NCBI GenBank assembly: GCA_020722705.1
Contig: DYKI01000014.1
Span: forward strand, 1-54,702
Reading direction: 5' to 3'
DNA length: 54,702 bases
From: Chthonomonas calidirosea
GTDB lineage: Bacteria; Armatimonadota; Chthonomonadetes; Chthonomonadales; CAJBBX01
In this document: positions 33,853 to 43,164 of the stretch, one piece after another
How the letters are laid out: each line of letters opens with the position of its first letter
Numbering within the stretch: position 1 is the stretch's first letter
The notes under the pieces: generated by a model
What the model was told of the DNA's origin: nothing
What the model saw: only the letters and a program-made list of their open reading frames with translations
Database searches by the model: none
Position numbers and translations under genes: made by a program

Positions 33853-35805
33853 TCAGCGGCCCGGCACGACCCGATAGACCGACGGGCCGGACGCGACGCA
33901 GATATCGCCCTGTTCCGATATGGCAATCAGACCGAACGGCACCGGCACAGATGCGACCTTGGCCCAGGTGAGATTGGCCAGGTCCAAGCGGACCACGTCC
34001 TTGCCGCTGCCGTAGTACGCCGCCCCGTCGCGGACTGCCATGTTGCTGCCGACACGAGGCAGATCGGAAGGCAGTCCGACGAATGCTTGCTTGGCGGGAT
34101 CGAAGACACGCACCTGTCCCCCGGCGACCATGGCCACGAGGCGGGTGCGCCCATCGAAGACCACCGAGTGCACGCTGGATGCGCCCTCGAAGGTGTGGCT
34201 GAACGTGGCTTTTCGCGTCTTCAGGTCCACAATCCCGAAGCATGCAGACTCGTTGGGCTTGTTGGGCAGGCCGTTGGCTCCCAGACTGGTGCCCACGTAG
34301 GCCACGGCAGCGCCAGGCCGCGGATCAATGGCGAGCCCGTGCACAGTCTGCTCGCCGAGGGGGTTCTCGATTAGTTCGGTCTTGCCCGTATCCGGATCGG
34401 TGATGGCAATGGCGCCGCCGTACGTTCCGTACTTCGCCATCCAGCCCGAATAGAGCATGCCGTCGGAGCCGAACTGAATGCCGCCAACGGGACGGATGTA
34501 ACCCGGCGAGACCGCTGCGATCGTCCGAGGGTTTTTGTTGTTCCACTGGTCCCAGGGATCGTCCGGAGCGTACTCGACGATGTTGCCGCCTGCATAGGAC
34601 GCCGCGTAGAGCTTCCGATCACGGAAGGCGACGTCGAAAACCTCGCCGCCCGCATCGCAGATGGTGCGGGTGTTTGTCGCCTTGCGTGTCTTCGGATCGA
34701 GGCTGCACAGCGTCTGCCCGAACGGCGCGCCGCTCCAGATGCGGCCATCGGGCGCGACGCGCAGGAAGTGCAGATTCCGGGGCGTGGAGTCGCCTGGTAT
34801 GGGCATGAGCCGAAGCTCGGTATCGCCGGGCTTGCACACAAACCAGTCCTGCCCGCGCACGCCAACCAGACGGCCATCCTCGGTGACGCCGAGGCAGCGC
34901 CCGCCGCGCAGCTCGATGTCGGCCAGCTTGGTGAGGGCAGGCTCCCCCTTGCGCCATGCGTACACAGCGGTGCCCTGACGCAAGATCAGGCGATTCTCGG
35001 TCGTCAGCGCAGCGTCAACCGCCCATGAGCCGCCTTCTGCCGGCGGCACCGGAAACGTCGGCGTCCGGGGCGTGAACTCAGGGCCGTCAAACAAGCGAGA
35101 CCCAGCCGCGAACTTGCCGTCCCATACGCACCCCATGCTGACACCCTTGATGCTCTCGGGCACGTCGGACCATTTCTTGGTGCGGGGGTCGTAGAGCTTC
35201 TCGCAGGGCTTCTCGGATATGAAGCTGCACAACAGCCGGCCGTCATGGGTTGGCGAGACATAGCGCAGGTAGAGGTTCGGCGGAGAGGGCGCGCCGCAAT
35301 CCTCCACTTCGTAGGTGTCCAGGTCCAGCGCTCCCAGACGCCCGCCCGGGTACGTGCCTGCGTAGACCTTGCCGTCGCCTCCCATGGCTGTGTTCCAGAG
35401 GTACTGCTCTTTCCCGAACCGGACGTGCTTGATGAAGCGCATGGAACGGAGGCTGAAGACCAGGAAGGTTCCGTCGTAGAACGTGCCGACGACGAGCCTG
35501 TCGCCGCTGACCTCTCGAACGTTCCACGAGCCCGCCCCGGCCGGCGCTCGGCAGACACGTGCCTTGCCGGTCTCGATGTCAATGAAGATGAGCTCGGCGC
35601 CGGTCACCTCGTTCATATTCGTGATCACAAAGGACTCGCGGCCCGTCTTGCGGTCGCGGATCACCGTGCCTCCGAGCACCTGCCGAGCCCGGCACGGCTT
35701 GCCCAGCAGAACTGCCCTGCCGACCCGTGCAGTCCTGGCCGGCGTCGTCGCGGCTGCGTCAGCATTCACTCCGAAGGTCAGCGCCGCCGCCGCACAAACT
35801 CCCAT
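33853..35805 (-). CDS. Secreted beta-propeller protein
   Basis: A 650-residue protein with an N-terminal signal. I chose the ATG at 35805 (GVCAAAALTFGVNADAAA) because GGAGG precedes it at 7 nt. It contains many blade-like units with GDGKVYAGTYPGGRLGALD, HFLRVAPDGRIWSGAPFG and FDVAFRDRKLYAASYAG. No catalytic motif is visible. It resembles the large SMP-30/YVTN-like propeller proteins encoded beside sugar-degrading enzymes. It ends 19 bp before the start of the GH106-like gene, so the two are co-transcribed. Confidence 0.75.
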   Translation of the reverse strand: MGVCAAAALTFGVNADAAATTPARTARVGRAVLLGKPCRARQVLGGTVIRDRKTGRESFVITNMNEVTGAELIFIDIETGKARVCRAPAGAGSWNVREVSGDRLVVGTFYDGTFLVFSLRSMRFIKHVRFGKEQYLWNTAMGGDGKVYAGTYPGGRLGALDLDTYEVEDCGAPSPPNLYLRYVSPTHDGRLLCSFISEKPCEKLYDPRTKKWSDVPESIKGVSMGCVWDGKFAAGSRLFDGPEFTPRTPTFPVPPAEGGSWAVDAALTTENRLILRQGTAVYAWRKGEPALTKLADIELRGGRCLGVTEDGRLVGVRGQDWFVCKPGDTELRLMPIPGDSTPRNLHFLRVAPDGRIWSGAPFGQTLCSLDPKTRKATNTRTICDAGGEVFDVAFRDRKLYAASYAGGNIVEYAPDDPWDQWNNKNPRTIAAVSPGYIRPVGGIQFGSDGMLYSGWMAKYGTYGGAIAITDPDTGKTELIENPLGEQTVHGLAIDPRPGAAVAYVGTSLGANGLPNKPNESACFGIVDLKTRKATFSHTFEGASSVHSVVFDGRTRLVAMVAGGQVRVFDPAKQAFVGLPSDLPRVGSNMAVRDGAAYYGSGKDVVRLDLANLTWAKVASVPVPFGLIAISEQGDICVASGPSVYRVVPGR

Positions 35806-35883
35806 CCTTATGCCTCCGATGCGGTTCACAGTATCCTCCGATTGGGTCTCGATCACCTCCCGACTTCGCCATCCGGGCCGTTC

Positions 35884-35945
35884 GTTCCCCCCTGCTCAGC
35901 CGGGGATTGAGTGGAGGCTTGCCCGGAGGGGGAACACCCTCGATC
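35884..35945. repeat. GC-rich dispersed repeat with inverted ends
   Basis: GTTCCCCC (35884-35891) and GGGGGAAC (35938-35945) are inverted copies bounding a 46-bp middle. The same end pattern bounds 52480-52523. The rest of 35806-36121 shows no gene that I can support. Confidence 0.5.
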
Positions 35946-36121
35946 TGTGGCAAGGCGTATCGGTTGAGAGACGGCTTCGCAAGCCTCATATCGAAATCCA
36001 AGGCTGAGCCGGACTCCGAATGATGGCTGGGCGTGCGTCCTGGGTTTCGACACGGACGGCACGGACCGAGCTTACTGGACGCACGAGACCAGAGCGCTGC
36101 GGAGATCGGCAACTCGAAGAT

Positions 36122-36160
36122 ACCTTGAAATCTCGATGCCTGCCATCGGGATTTCAAGGT
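36122..36160. promoter_or_regulatory. 17-bp palindrome before the DUF4143 ATPase
   Basis: The arms 36122-36138 (ACCTTGAAATCTCGATG) and 36144-36160 (CATCGGGATTTCAAGGT) pair with one T/G mismatch around a 5-nt loop. It ends 11 bp before the ATG and is followed by TAATAT, which could act as a -10. No classical ribosome site is present; AAGG in the right arm is the nearest. It may be an operator or an mRNA hairpin that hides the start. There is no poly-T tail, so it is not a terminator. Confidence 0.6.
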
Positions 36161-36171
36161 AATATGCCGCC

Positions 36172-37323
36172 ATGATTGTCCGAACGCGCCATATCGAGAG
36201 AGTGCGCGGACTCCTCGATCGCCATCCCGTTGTCGGAATCCTCGGCGCCCGACAGGTAGGCAAGACCACACTTGCCATGCAGATCGCCGATTCCCTCGCG
36301 GTTCCGACAGCCAGGTTCGATCTTGAGGACCCCCGGGACCAAGCTCGCCTCGGCGACCCCATGCTTGCCCTCGACGGACTGCGAGGTCTCGTGATCCTGG
36401 ACGAGATACAGCGCTGTCCCAGCCTGTTTCCTGTGCTTCGCGTTCTGGCAGATCGGCCCAGCCGACCCGCAACGTTCCTGATCCTCGGCAGCGCATCGCC
36501 CGAGCTTCTGCAGCAGTCCTCGGAGACTCTCGCAGGCAGGATCATCTATCACGAGCTCGCCGGCTTCCATCTGGACGAGGTCGGCATAGGCCATCTCGAC
36601 CGCATCTGGCTCCGGGGCGGTCTGCCGTTGTCCTTCCTTGCGAGTTCCGAACCTGCAAGCCTGGAATGGCGCGAGGCGTTTGTGCGAACGTTTCTGGAAC
36701 GCGACATGGCCCAACTCGGCTTCCGCATGTCTGCCGTAAGCCTCCGTCGGTTCTGGACGATGCTGGCTCACTACCACGGCCAGACGTGGAATGCCTCGGA
36801 GTTCGCCCGATCGTTCGGCGTGTCCGATGCCACGGTTCGGCGCTACCTCGATGCTCTGGCATCGGCGCTCGTGGTCCGACTGCTGCAGCCGTGGCACGAG
36901 AACATCGCCAAACGCCAGGTTCGGTCGCCAAAGGTCTACGTCGCGGATACCGGTCTGCTCCACGCGCTGCTGGGCATCGAGAGCGCCGATGAGCTTCTTG
37001 CCCATCCCAAGTCGGGCGCTTCCTGGGAGGGCTTCGCCATCAACGAGGTTCTTCACCGCCTTGAGGTGACGCACGACCGGTGCTGGTTCTGGGCCACCCA
37101 TGCCTCCGCCGAGCTGGACCTGCTGGTGAGAACCGGCTCGCGAAGTCTGGGATTCGAGATCAAACACACCTCTTCGCCGAAGGTCACGCCCTCAATGAGG
37201 ATAGCCTTGAAGGACCTCCACCTCGACGAGCTGATCGTCATCCATGCCGGCCGCGACAGCTTCCCTCTTTCGCCGGGCATCCGCGCAGTGTCCCTCGCTC
37301 GGATCGAAGAGGATATCGGATGA
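36172..37323 (+). CDS. AAA_14 / DUF4143 ATPase
   Basis: A 383-residue stand-alone P-loop ATPase. Walker A is GARQVGKTTL (25-34), Walker B LVILDEIQR (73-81), the sensor-like LILGSAS, and the C-terminal DUF4143 region shows WLRGGLPLSF, TFLERDMAQLG, a winged-helix-like segment (ASEFARSFGVSDATVRRYLD) and the nuclease-like end AELDLLVRTGSRSLGFEIKHTSSP (shown here as AELDLLVRTGSRSLGFEIKH). The last part resembles a PD-(D/E)XK fold with E...E-x-K. The function of these widespread, horizontally spread ATPases is unresolved. A long palindrome precedes the start. Confidence 0.9.
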   Translation: MIVRTRHIERVRGLLDRHPVVGILGARQVGKTTLAMQIADSLAVPTARFDLEDPRDQARLGDPMLALDGLRGLVILDEIQRCPSLFPVLRVLADRPSRPATFLILGSASPELLQQSSETLAGRIIYHELAGFHLDEVGIGHLDRIWLRGGLPLSFLASSEPASLEWREAFVRTFLERDMAQLGFRMSAVSLRRFWTMLAHYHGQTWNASEFARSFGVSDATVRRYLDALASALVVRLLQPWHENIAKRQVRSPKVYVADTGLLHALLGIESADELLAHPKSGASWEGFAINEVLHRLEVTHDRCWFWATHASAELDLLVRTGSRSLGFEIKHTSSPKVTPSMRIALKDLHLDELIVIHAGRDSFPLSPGIRAVSLARIEEDIG

Positions 37324-37344
37324 GTTGCGCGCTATGCGGTCCGT

Positions 37345-38481
37345 TCAGCCGTCCCTGGCCGTTCCCCTCCCCGCCGCCCTCTCTACGGCATCCAGCCACC
37401 GCTCGATCTGGACGCCGCGCATGAGCGACGGATCGAAGGGGCGGCCTTCGTGCAGGGTTGAGATGAAGCTGTAGAGGCAGTGGAGATGGCCGCGCAGCCA
37501 CCCGATGGAGGATTTCGGCGCAGGGAAGACGGCGGGCGGATCGAAGCGCTGGACGCAATGGATGCGCGTGAAGCCGGCCGTCCCGCCGAGCGGCGTCTCC
37601 TTGTTCGACATGTCGAACCACTCGAGGCAGTTGGGCTCCATCAGTGAGAACCGGATCGCGCCCCGGGTCCCCTCGATCTCGAACTTGAGTTCATCCTGCG
37701 CACCGGTGGCGATCTTGGAGGCCTCGATGGTTCCCACGGCGCCGGAGCGCAGCGTCAGGAGCATCACGGTCTGGTCGTCGGTGTCCTGCTCCACGATACG
37801 GGTCGGGTCGTCGCGCGACGGCCTCTTCGGATGCAGGGTCCTTTGCCGCGCGATGATCTCCGCGGGCTCATCGCCGCATATCCAGAGGACCAGGTCGAGC
37901 ACGTGGGAGCCCAGATCATAGAGGACGCCGGCGCCGAACTGCTTCATGTCCTTCCATGCCAGCGGCTTGCCCTCGGCCACGTTGCCCGAGTGGAGGTAGG
38001 CGGCGCGGAACCCGATGATGTCCCCCAGCGTGCCGTCGGCGACCATCTGCCGCGCGCGCATGGTCGCAGGGAAGAAGCGATTGTGGAAGACCATCTGGCC
38101 GGAAGCTGAAATCTGCGAGCCGAGAGCTGAGAGCAGCTCTTCGGCCTGGGCGAGATTGCCGGTCAGGGGCTTGTCGCAGTAGACGGGCTTGCCGGCGCGA
38201 TGGGCGGCCAATAGAGCTTCCAGGTGGGCGCTGTTGGGCGACGCGATGTCCACGATGTCAATGTCGGGGTCCTGCGCCATCTCCTCGACCGAGGCGTACA
38301 TCCGCGCGAATCCGAGCGTGTCCATGGCCTTCTGTGCCGTCTCGGGCCGTGAGGTGCACACACCGTGAAGCTCGCACCGAAAATCGAGAGGGCTGTAGAA
38401 GAACGGCAGGCTCCGCCAGCACCAGGCGTGCGTGCGGCCCATGAACCCCGCGCCGACAATGCCGATCCGGTAGGTGTTCAT
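37345..38481 (-). CDS. Gfo/Idh/MocA family dehydrogenase
   Basis: A 378-residue NAD(P)-dependent dehydrogenase-like protein with the Rossmann motif RIGIVGAGFMGRTHAW, the conserved DKPLTGN (Lys) and GAGVLYDLGSHVLDLVLW with the catalytic-region His. The C-terminal substrate domain ends with HCLYSFISTLHEGRPFDPSL. It overlaps the upstream SGNH gene by 4 bp (ATGA), so they are coupled. A sugar acid, inositol or N-acetyl sugar could be the substrate; none can be chosen from sequence. Confidence 0.9.
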   Translation of the reverse strand: MNTYRIGIVGAGFMGRTHAWCWRSLPFFYSPLDFRCELHGVCTSRPETAQKAMDTLGFARMYASVEEMAQDPDIDIVDIASPNSAHLEALLAAHRAGKPVYCDKPLTGNLAQAEELLSALGSQISASGQMVFHNRFFPATMRARQMVADGTLGDIIGFRAAYLHSGNVAEGKPLAWKDMKQFGAGVLYDLGSHVLDLVLWICGDEPAEIIARQRTLHPKRPSRDDPTRIVEQDTDDQTVMLLTLRSGAVGTIEASKIATGAQDELKFEIEGTRGAIRFSLMEPNCLEWFDMSNKETPLGGTAGFTRIHCVQRFDPPAVFPAPKSSIGWLRGHLHCLYSFISTLHEGRPFDPSLMRGVQIERWLDAVERAAGRGTARDG

Positions 38482-39788
38482 TGCGCATCCTCCTTCGACG
38501 TCGTGAAGAGCTCCATGAGCGACAGCGCGAACATCTCATGTCCGCGGTCGTCCGGATGGTTCAGCGAGTTCACCATGAGCGTGATGTACGGTATGCCTTC
38601 CTTCACGAGATGGCAGTACCGCAGCGAGGCATCGGCCAGGGCGACCTTGTGCTTCGCGGCAAATGCGCGTACGCCGACCACATAGGGCCGAGGGTCCTCA
38701 TCGAGCTTGCTGGTCTGCTTGCCCATCCACGGCGGCCACACCAGGTGGGGCGTCAGGATGGCCCACTCGGCGCCGATGGCCTTGAACCGGCCCAGCAGGT
38801 AGCTGTACTTCTTCTCCACCATCTCCGGCGAGAAACCCGCGTCGTTGACAAACTCCATGACGATCAGGTCTGGCCGACGCTGAATGACGGCTCTCTCGAA
38901 GTTCCATTCCGATTCGGGCGGCTCGTTGAGGAAGCTGTCGCTGTTGCGTCCTCCCCAGCCGGCGGTGGTCAGCTTGATCTGCGCCTTCGGGAATCGCTCT
39001 TTGAGCATGGCCACAAACCGGTTCTGCCATCGCTTCTCGACGCTGCTCGCCTCGCCGCCGGCGGTGACGCTGTCGCCCCATGCGAGCACATGGAGCGGCT
39101 CGCCGCCGGTGAGCTTGCGCCACGTCTTCGGCAGCAGACTCGCGGCGGGCGCTTTAGGTCGGTGCGGAGGCGCATAGCGGGGCTCTGTTATCGGGAAGAG
39201 ATTGTCGGGACCGAGCTGCTTCAGGCGCGCCGGGATCCAGACGTTGGCGATGGCCGTCTCACGGTAGCCCGGACGGGGCGGCTTCGGCGTGGCGACATGG
39301 GGCTCGCCCGTCAGGACCTTGACGCGCCCTTCCCGGTCCACCACGATGCTGTCAATGCGGTGCATGCCGAACTCGTAGTCCACGTACACCGTTGCGCCCT
39401 CGGGCAGCCCGCCTGCCAGGCGACCAAATGTGCCCCATTGCGGCTCCAGGTCGTAGTCACGCCCCTTGGCGAGGGCAGGCGACGCACCCGGTGCGGCTTT
39501 GACCACGACGCTGTCGGGCACGAGGCTGTCGGGAGAAGTCGTCTCCGAGGTGATGACGCCCTGCAGTCTGGCGCCGCGCGCCCACGGCGCAGCCGCCGCA
39601 TTGTAGAGCGGCAGGTTCTCGTGCTTTTCGTCGTTGGCCTGCACGAGAGTGGCCGCCTCGATGCTCACCTCGACAGGCGTCTTGACCGGACCGCCCGACA
39701 CACGCACGGTCCAGGGCCCAACGATCTCGATCGCGGGAGCGGACGCCGCCTGAAACGGTGATGCGAGGATGGCAAGACAGATCAACAT
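38478..39788 (-). CDS. Secreted SGNH/GDSL hydrolase
   Basis: A 436-residue exported esterase-like protein. The ATG at 39788 gives a signal peptide (MLICLAILASPFQAASA) with AGGAGG 10 nt upstream. The N-terminal third is a beta-sandwich. The SGNH blocks follow: GDSVTAGG (Ser), TAGWGGRNS (Gly), EFVNDAG (Asn) and NHPDDRGH (Asp/His). It probably removes acyl groups from carbohydrate, as in carbohydrate esterases. Confidence 0.88.
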   Translation of the reverse strand: MLICLAILASPFQAASAPAIEIVGPWTVRVSGGPVKTPVEVSIEAATLVQANDEKHENLPLYNAAAAPWARGARLQGVITSETTSPDSLVPDSVVVKAAPGASPALAKGRDYDLEPQWGTFGRLAGGLPEGATVYVDYEFGMHRIDSIVVDREGRVKVLTGEPHVATPKPPRPGYRETAIANVWIPARLKQLGPDNLFPITEPRYAPPHRPKAPAASLLPKTWRKLTGGEPLHVLAWGDSVTAGGEASSVEKRWQNRFVAMLKERFPKAQIKLTTAGWGGRNSDSFLNEPPESEWNFERAVIQRRPDLIVMEFVNDAGFSPEMVEKKYSYLLGRFKAIGAEWAILTPHLVWPPWMGKQTSKLDEDPRPYVVGVRAFAAKHKVALADASLRYCHLVKEGIPYITLMVNSLNHPDDRGHEMFALSLMELFTTSKEDAQ

Positions 39789-39827
39789 GGTCGGTGCACC
39801 TCCTGATGCGCACATCGGTTTGCCGTG

Positions 39828-40868
39828 TCAGCCACAGGCCACCATGTGCGCCATGGCAATGAAGTTGCGCGCGCCGTGCTCGGTATAGGTACCCGAGGCG
39901 GTGCCGCCAAGGATGAACGCCGTGGGGCCGGCCTGCCGCAGTCTCTCGCGGGCGATCTCGACGACCTCGGCCTCGGGCAGAGCGTTGACAATCTCCATGT
40001 CGTCGAGGTTGCCCACGAAGCAGAGCCGATCGCCTGCGAGCTTGCGCGCCTCGGCGAGATCGCTCACATCGCCCCACGGAGCGGCCTCCAACGGGTCGAG
40101 CGCGTCCATGCCGAGCGAGGTCAGCTCCTCCATGAAGCGCATGACCTTGCCGTGGTTGTGGTAATAGGCAATCGCGCCGTGCCGGTGCATGACCTCAATG
40201 AGGGGCCGATCGAAGGGTTCGATGAGCGCCTCGAACGCCTTGTGTCCGAGCTGGACAGTCACATACTCGCCGCCGACGATCCGGAAGCCGTCAACGCCTG
40301 CCGCGCAAAGCCGCTCGACGTAGGCGATGAGCCGTTCGGACGCTGTGGCCACCAGTTTGACCATCAGGTCGGGCGCTTCAGCCCACGCCAGGGCGAAATC
40401 GGCGGGCGAGAACCAGTCGGCCGGCACACATACGGCATTGCCGAGGCCAACCATGACAAAACCATCATCGCCGATCCGGTTTCTCCACGCTCGGTAGGAG
40501 CTCAGGTCCAGCCTGGGAGGTTCGTAAGGGATGGACAGGTAACGCTCCACATCGTCCAGCGATTTGAACGGGAACTCGATCGTAGCCGACGTGATCGCTG
40601 TCCGACGGATGCGGCGGGTCAGCGGTCCAAGCGGGGTCTCGTATGTGACCCTGGTCTCGTCGGGTGTGTCCTCCCGACGGACCACCGCAGCGCCGCCGAG
40701 GAAAGGATCGCCGCCGCTCCAGACATCCACCAGCGGGTCCGTTTCTTTGATCAACTCCTGCCCGATGGCCGAATCGGGCGATATGCGGCCCATGGTGAAC
40801 GGCGCGACAGGCACGCGGTCGGGTGTGCCGCCGCGCATGGCTGCGAGGAGGCGTTCGCGCGAAGTCAT
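39828..40868 (-). CDS. URO-D family protein (MtaA/CmuA-like)
   Basis: A 346-residue barrel of the uroporphyrinogen decarboxylase superfamily (MTSRERLLAAMRGGTPDRVP opening is diagnostic). The metal/thiol region reads YYHNHGKVMRFM instead of H-x-C-G, so the zinc-thiolate methyltransferase site is not intact. Residue spacing otherwise matches MtaA-type corrinoid methyltransferases. No corrinoid protein gene is nearby. The neighbours are a carbohydrate esterase and a dehydrogenase, so a role in haem synthesis is unlikely. Confidence 0.85.
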   Translation of the reverse strand: MTSRERLLAAMRGGTPDRVPVAPFTMGRISPDSAIGQELIKETDPLVDVWSGGDPFLGGAAVVRREDTPDETRVTYETPLGPLTRRIRRTAITSATIEFPFKSLDDVERYLSIPYEPPRLDLSSYRAWRNRIGDDGFVMVGLGNAVCVPADWFSPADFALAWAEAPDLMVKLVATASERLIAYVERLCAAGVDGFRIVGGEYVTVQLGHKAFEALIEPFDRPLIEVMHRHGAIAYYHNHGKVMRFMEELTSLGMDALDPLEAAPWGDVSDLAEARKLAGDRLCFVGNLDDMEIVNALPEAEVVEIARERLRQAGPTAFILGGTASGTYTEHGARNFIAMAHMVACG

Positions 40869-40887
40869 TGGTTCTCTTGTAGCCCCG

Positions 40888-41604
40888 CTACCCTTCTTCG
40901 ACGGGCTTGATGTGGAGAAGCGCTCGCGCGCCGGTGACGATCAGCTTCGCGGCCACCTCGTACCCCAGCTTGTCCGTCTGCAGCACCATGTGATAGGCGC
41001 TGGGGTCGCTGATGTCGCGTCCAAACACAGCCTTGCAGAAGCAGCGCCGTTCCTTCTCCGAACGCCTGACCAGTTCGAGGGCGTCATCATCGTTCATATT
41101 GAGGCGACGCATTGTCTCGCTCACTCTGAAGCTCTCTGCGGCTTCGAGGCGGACATTCAGGGCGTGTTCGAGCACGAAGTTGGCTCCGCGACCGACGATG
41201 ATCTTCTTCCCTTGCTGGGCTACGGCAAGCAGCACGGGGGCCAGATGGTGCTTGTAGGACTGGGCGTCAAAGTGCTTACCGCCGACCAGGTGCTGCACCA
41301 TCTCGGTCATCCACGACTGCGTTCGCTCATCCATCTCCTCGACGATCTGCTTGCGCACGTCGGCCCTCTTGGCGATCGCCTCGATCAGCTCCGTGTCCCA
41401 TACGGTCCAGTCCTTGCCGAGATTGGATGCGACCAGTTGAGCCACTGTGCGGCCACCTGCACCGTACTGACGCGAGATCGTGATAATCTGCGTGATGCGT
41501 GCGCCCGGCGGCGGTGCGGAGGCGCGTTCCTTGCGTGCCTGCTCGAGCAGACGCCACTCGGTAATGCGCTGGTCAATGAGTCGGCTTTCGGGTCCGATGC
41601 GCAT
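40888..41604 (-). CDS. Cytidylate kinase-like family protein
   Basis: A 238-residue P-loop kinase-like protein (Cytidylate_kin2 type). ISRQYGAGGRTVAQLVA is the modified P-loop and IIVGRGANFVLEH the second motif, followed by a lid-like RVSETMRRLNM and SEKERRCFCKAVFGRD. It lacks the classic GxxGxGKS/T and is not the housekeeping CMP kinase. GGAGG precedes the ATG at 6 nt. The phosphate acceptor is unknown. Confidence 0.88.
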   Translation of the reverse strand: MRIGPESRLIDQRITEWRLLEQARKERASAPPPGARITQIITISRQYGAGGRTVAQLVASNLGKDWTVWDTELIEAIAKRADVRKQIVEEMDERTQSWMTEMVQHLVGGKHFDAQSYKHHLAPVLLAVAQQGKKIIVGRGANFVLEHALNVRLEAAESFRVSETMRRLNMNDDDALELVRRSEKERRCFCKAVFGRDISDPSAYHMVLQTDKLGYEVAAKLIVTGARALLHIKPVEEG

Positions 41605-41771
41605 GCTTCACCTCCCTCAATGATGGGACGATGCCCGTATGCATGCAGTTCGATCAGCCGACGCGAGACTCCTACGCGATGAAGGAAGATCATGCATGGC
41701 TCTCAAGGCCTTTTGGCCGGCGCATCTCCGACGCGAGTCCGGCTTCGGCTGCCGAACGCCGCGAATATTGC

Positions 41772-41799
41772 TTGACTCCGTCAGAATCCGTGGTACACT
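41772..41799 (+). promoter_or_regulatory. Promoter of the initiator tRNA
   Basis: TTGACT (41772-41777) and TACACT (41794-41799) are spaced by 16 bp, with the tRNA 12 bp further on. This is a good sigma-70 match. Confidence 0.7.
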
Positions 41800-41810
41800 A
41801 TTCAGTACGG

Positions 41811-41887
<77 letters not shown>

Positions 41888-41896
41888 TTCTTGACA

Positions 41897-41934
41897 AAGC
41901 CGCGCGGTCGCGATGACCGGGCGGCTTGTTGTTT
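41897..41934 (+). terminator. Rho-independent terminator after the tRNA
   Basis: The hairpin AAGCCGC-G-CGGTC / GACCG-G-GCGGCTT (41897-41927, 5-nt loop) is followed by GTTGTTT. It ends the tRNA transcript. Confidence 0.8.
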
Positions 41935-42068
41935 CATATGCCCGAGGACATGGATTCCGCCCCAAGGGCCACGTCCAGCGCGTTCGCGTCGTGCTCGAAC
42001 GGATCAGATGCCGTTGCCGGGAGAATGAATGCCGGCGATGGTGTCTGGGTGCCGGAGTCTGCAGCGGT

Positions 42069-43013
42069 TCAGCTTTCGGGCCGCCAGGCGTGCGCCTCTT
42101 CGATGGCAGCGCGCAGGTTCTCCCATGGCGAACCGGGCGGTATGGTGCAGTCGGCTGCCAGGATCGTCGGATTCGGCGCGTCGGCCAGGGCTTCACGTGC
42201 CGCCCGGCGTGCGTCCGCTTGCGTGCCTGTCGCTATCGGCCCCTTCCGCTCGATCCCACCCATGAACGGTCTGCCGAACATGGCCGCGATCTCGCTTCCG
42301 CTCATCTTCCGGCCTCCGACGACCGGATTGCAGTTCACAACCGTTCCGGGGTACTCCACGAACGGCGAGATATCGCTGTACGGGGCATGGTAGTCGCAGA
42401 TGTGCAGGACGCTGAAACGGCAGCGCGATTCGATCTCGCGCATCACGCGCAGGTCATAGGGCTTGACGCACTCATGGAATAGGTCGGGATGGGCCAGTCG
42501 GCCTTCCTCGTATCCCTGTGTCGAATGATAGAAGCCGTCAACGCCAAGCTCGATGCAGGCATTGACGAAGACCATGAGCGAGTCGGTGATGATCTCCATG
42601 CCGGCATTGACCGCCCGTCGGTCCTCGGCCATGTGAGCTGCCAGCCGTTCGGCACCTCCGACATGACCCGCGCACATGAACGGCGAATACAGGGTCACGA
42701 TCACAACCGCCTCGGGCCCCAGCGCCTGAACCATCCCGTCCACAGCCTCCAGGAGCGGATCGAAGAAGCTGCGGGACAGCGGGCGCACCCTGGCCCAGTC
42801 CGACGGCCTGACGATGGCCGGGTCGGCAGGGAACTTGCGCTCATACTGGATTTTCGCCAGGTCCATGTCGGTGTACCGGAAGAACTCAAGGTGCTTCTCG
42901 ACGGCCGGGCGTCCCTCGTGGCACGACGGATCGAAGTGCATGAAGAACGCTGCGGGAACATATGGGGGCGTCCGTCCATCTCCGACGGCGAGGATGGCTT
43001 CGCGCTTCGTCAT
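42069..43013 (-). CDS. URO-D-superfamily protein, divergent
   Basis: A 314-residue barrel protein that opens MTKREAILAVGDGRTPPYVP, the form typical of URO-D relatives. The site corresponding to H-x-C-G reads VLHICDYHAPYSD, keeping His and Cys. The motifs GVDGFYHSTQGYEEG and NPVVGGRKMSG are shared with uncharacterised bacterial homologues. AAGGAG precedes the ATG at 9 nt. It is divergent from the GH5-like gene, and the two 5' ends are 151 bp apart. Function unknown. Confidence 0.75.
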   Translation of the reverse strand: MTKREAILAVGDGRTPPYVPAAFFMHFDPSCHEGRPAVEKHLEFFRYTDMDLAKIQYERKFPADPAIVRPSDWARVRPLSRSFFDPLLEAVDGMVQALGPEAVVIVTLYSPFMCAGHVGGAERLAAHMAEDRRAVNAGMEIITDSLMVFVNACIELGVDGFYHSTQGYEEGRLAHPDLFHECVKPYDLRVMREIESRCRFSVLHICDYHAPYSDISPFVEYPGTVVNCNPVVGGRKMSGSEIAAMFGRPFMGGIERKGPIATGTQADARRAAREALADAPNPTILAADCTIPPGSPWENLRAAIEEAHAWRPES

Positions 43014-43164
43014 GGCAGTTGCTCCTTGGGGGTCTGGTCTCGCTCCGAAGTGTACCGCGACAGACCGACCGAACGTGCCTCCGTTGACCGATCAGCCCGA
43101 CGGACGGAGGGATGCCCTCCGTGCGCGTCGAAACCATTCTCACTCCATCCTGAAGGAGCGTCAG

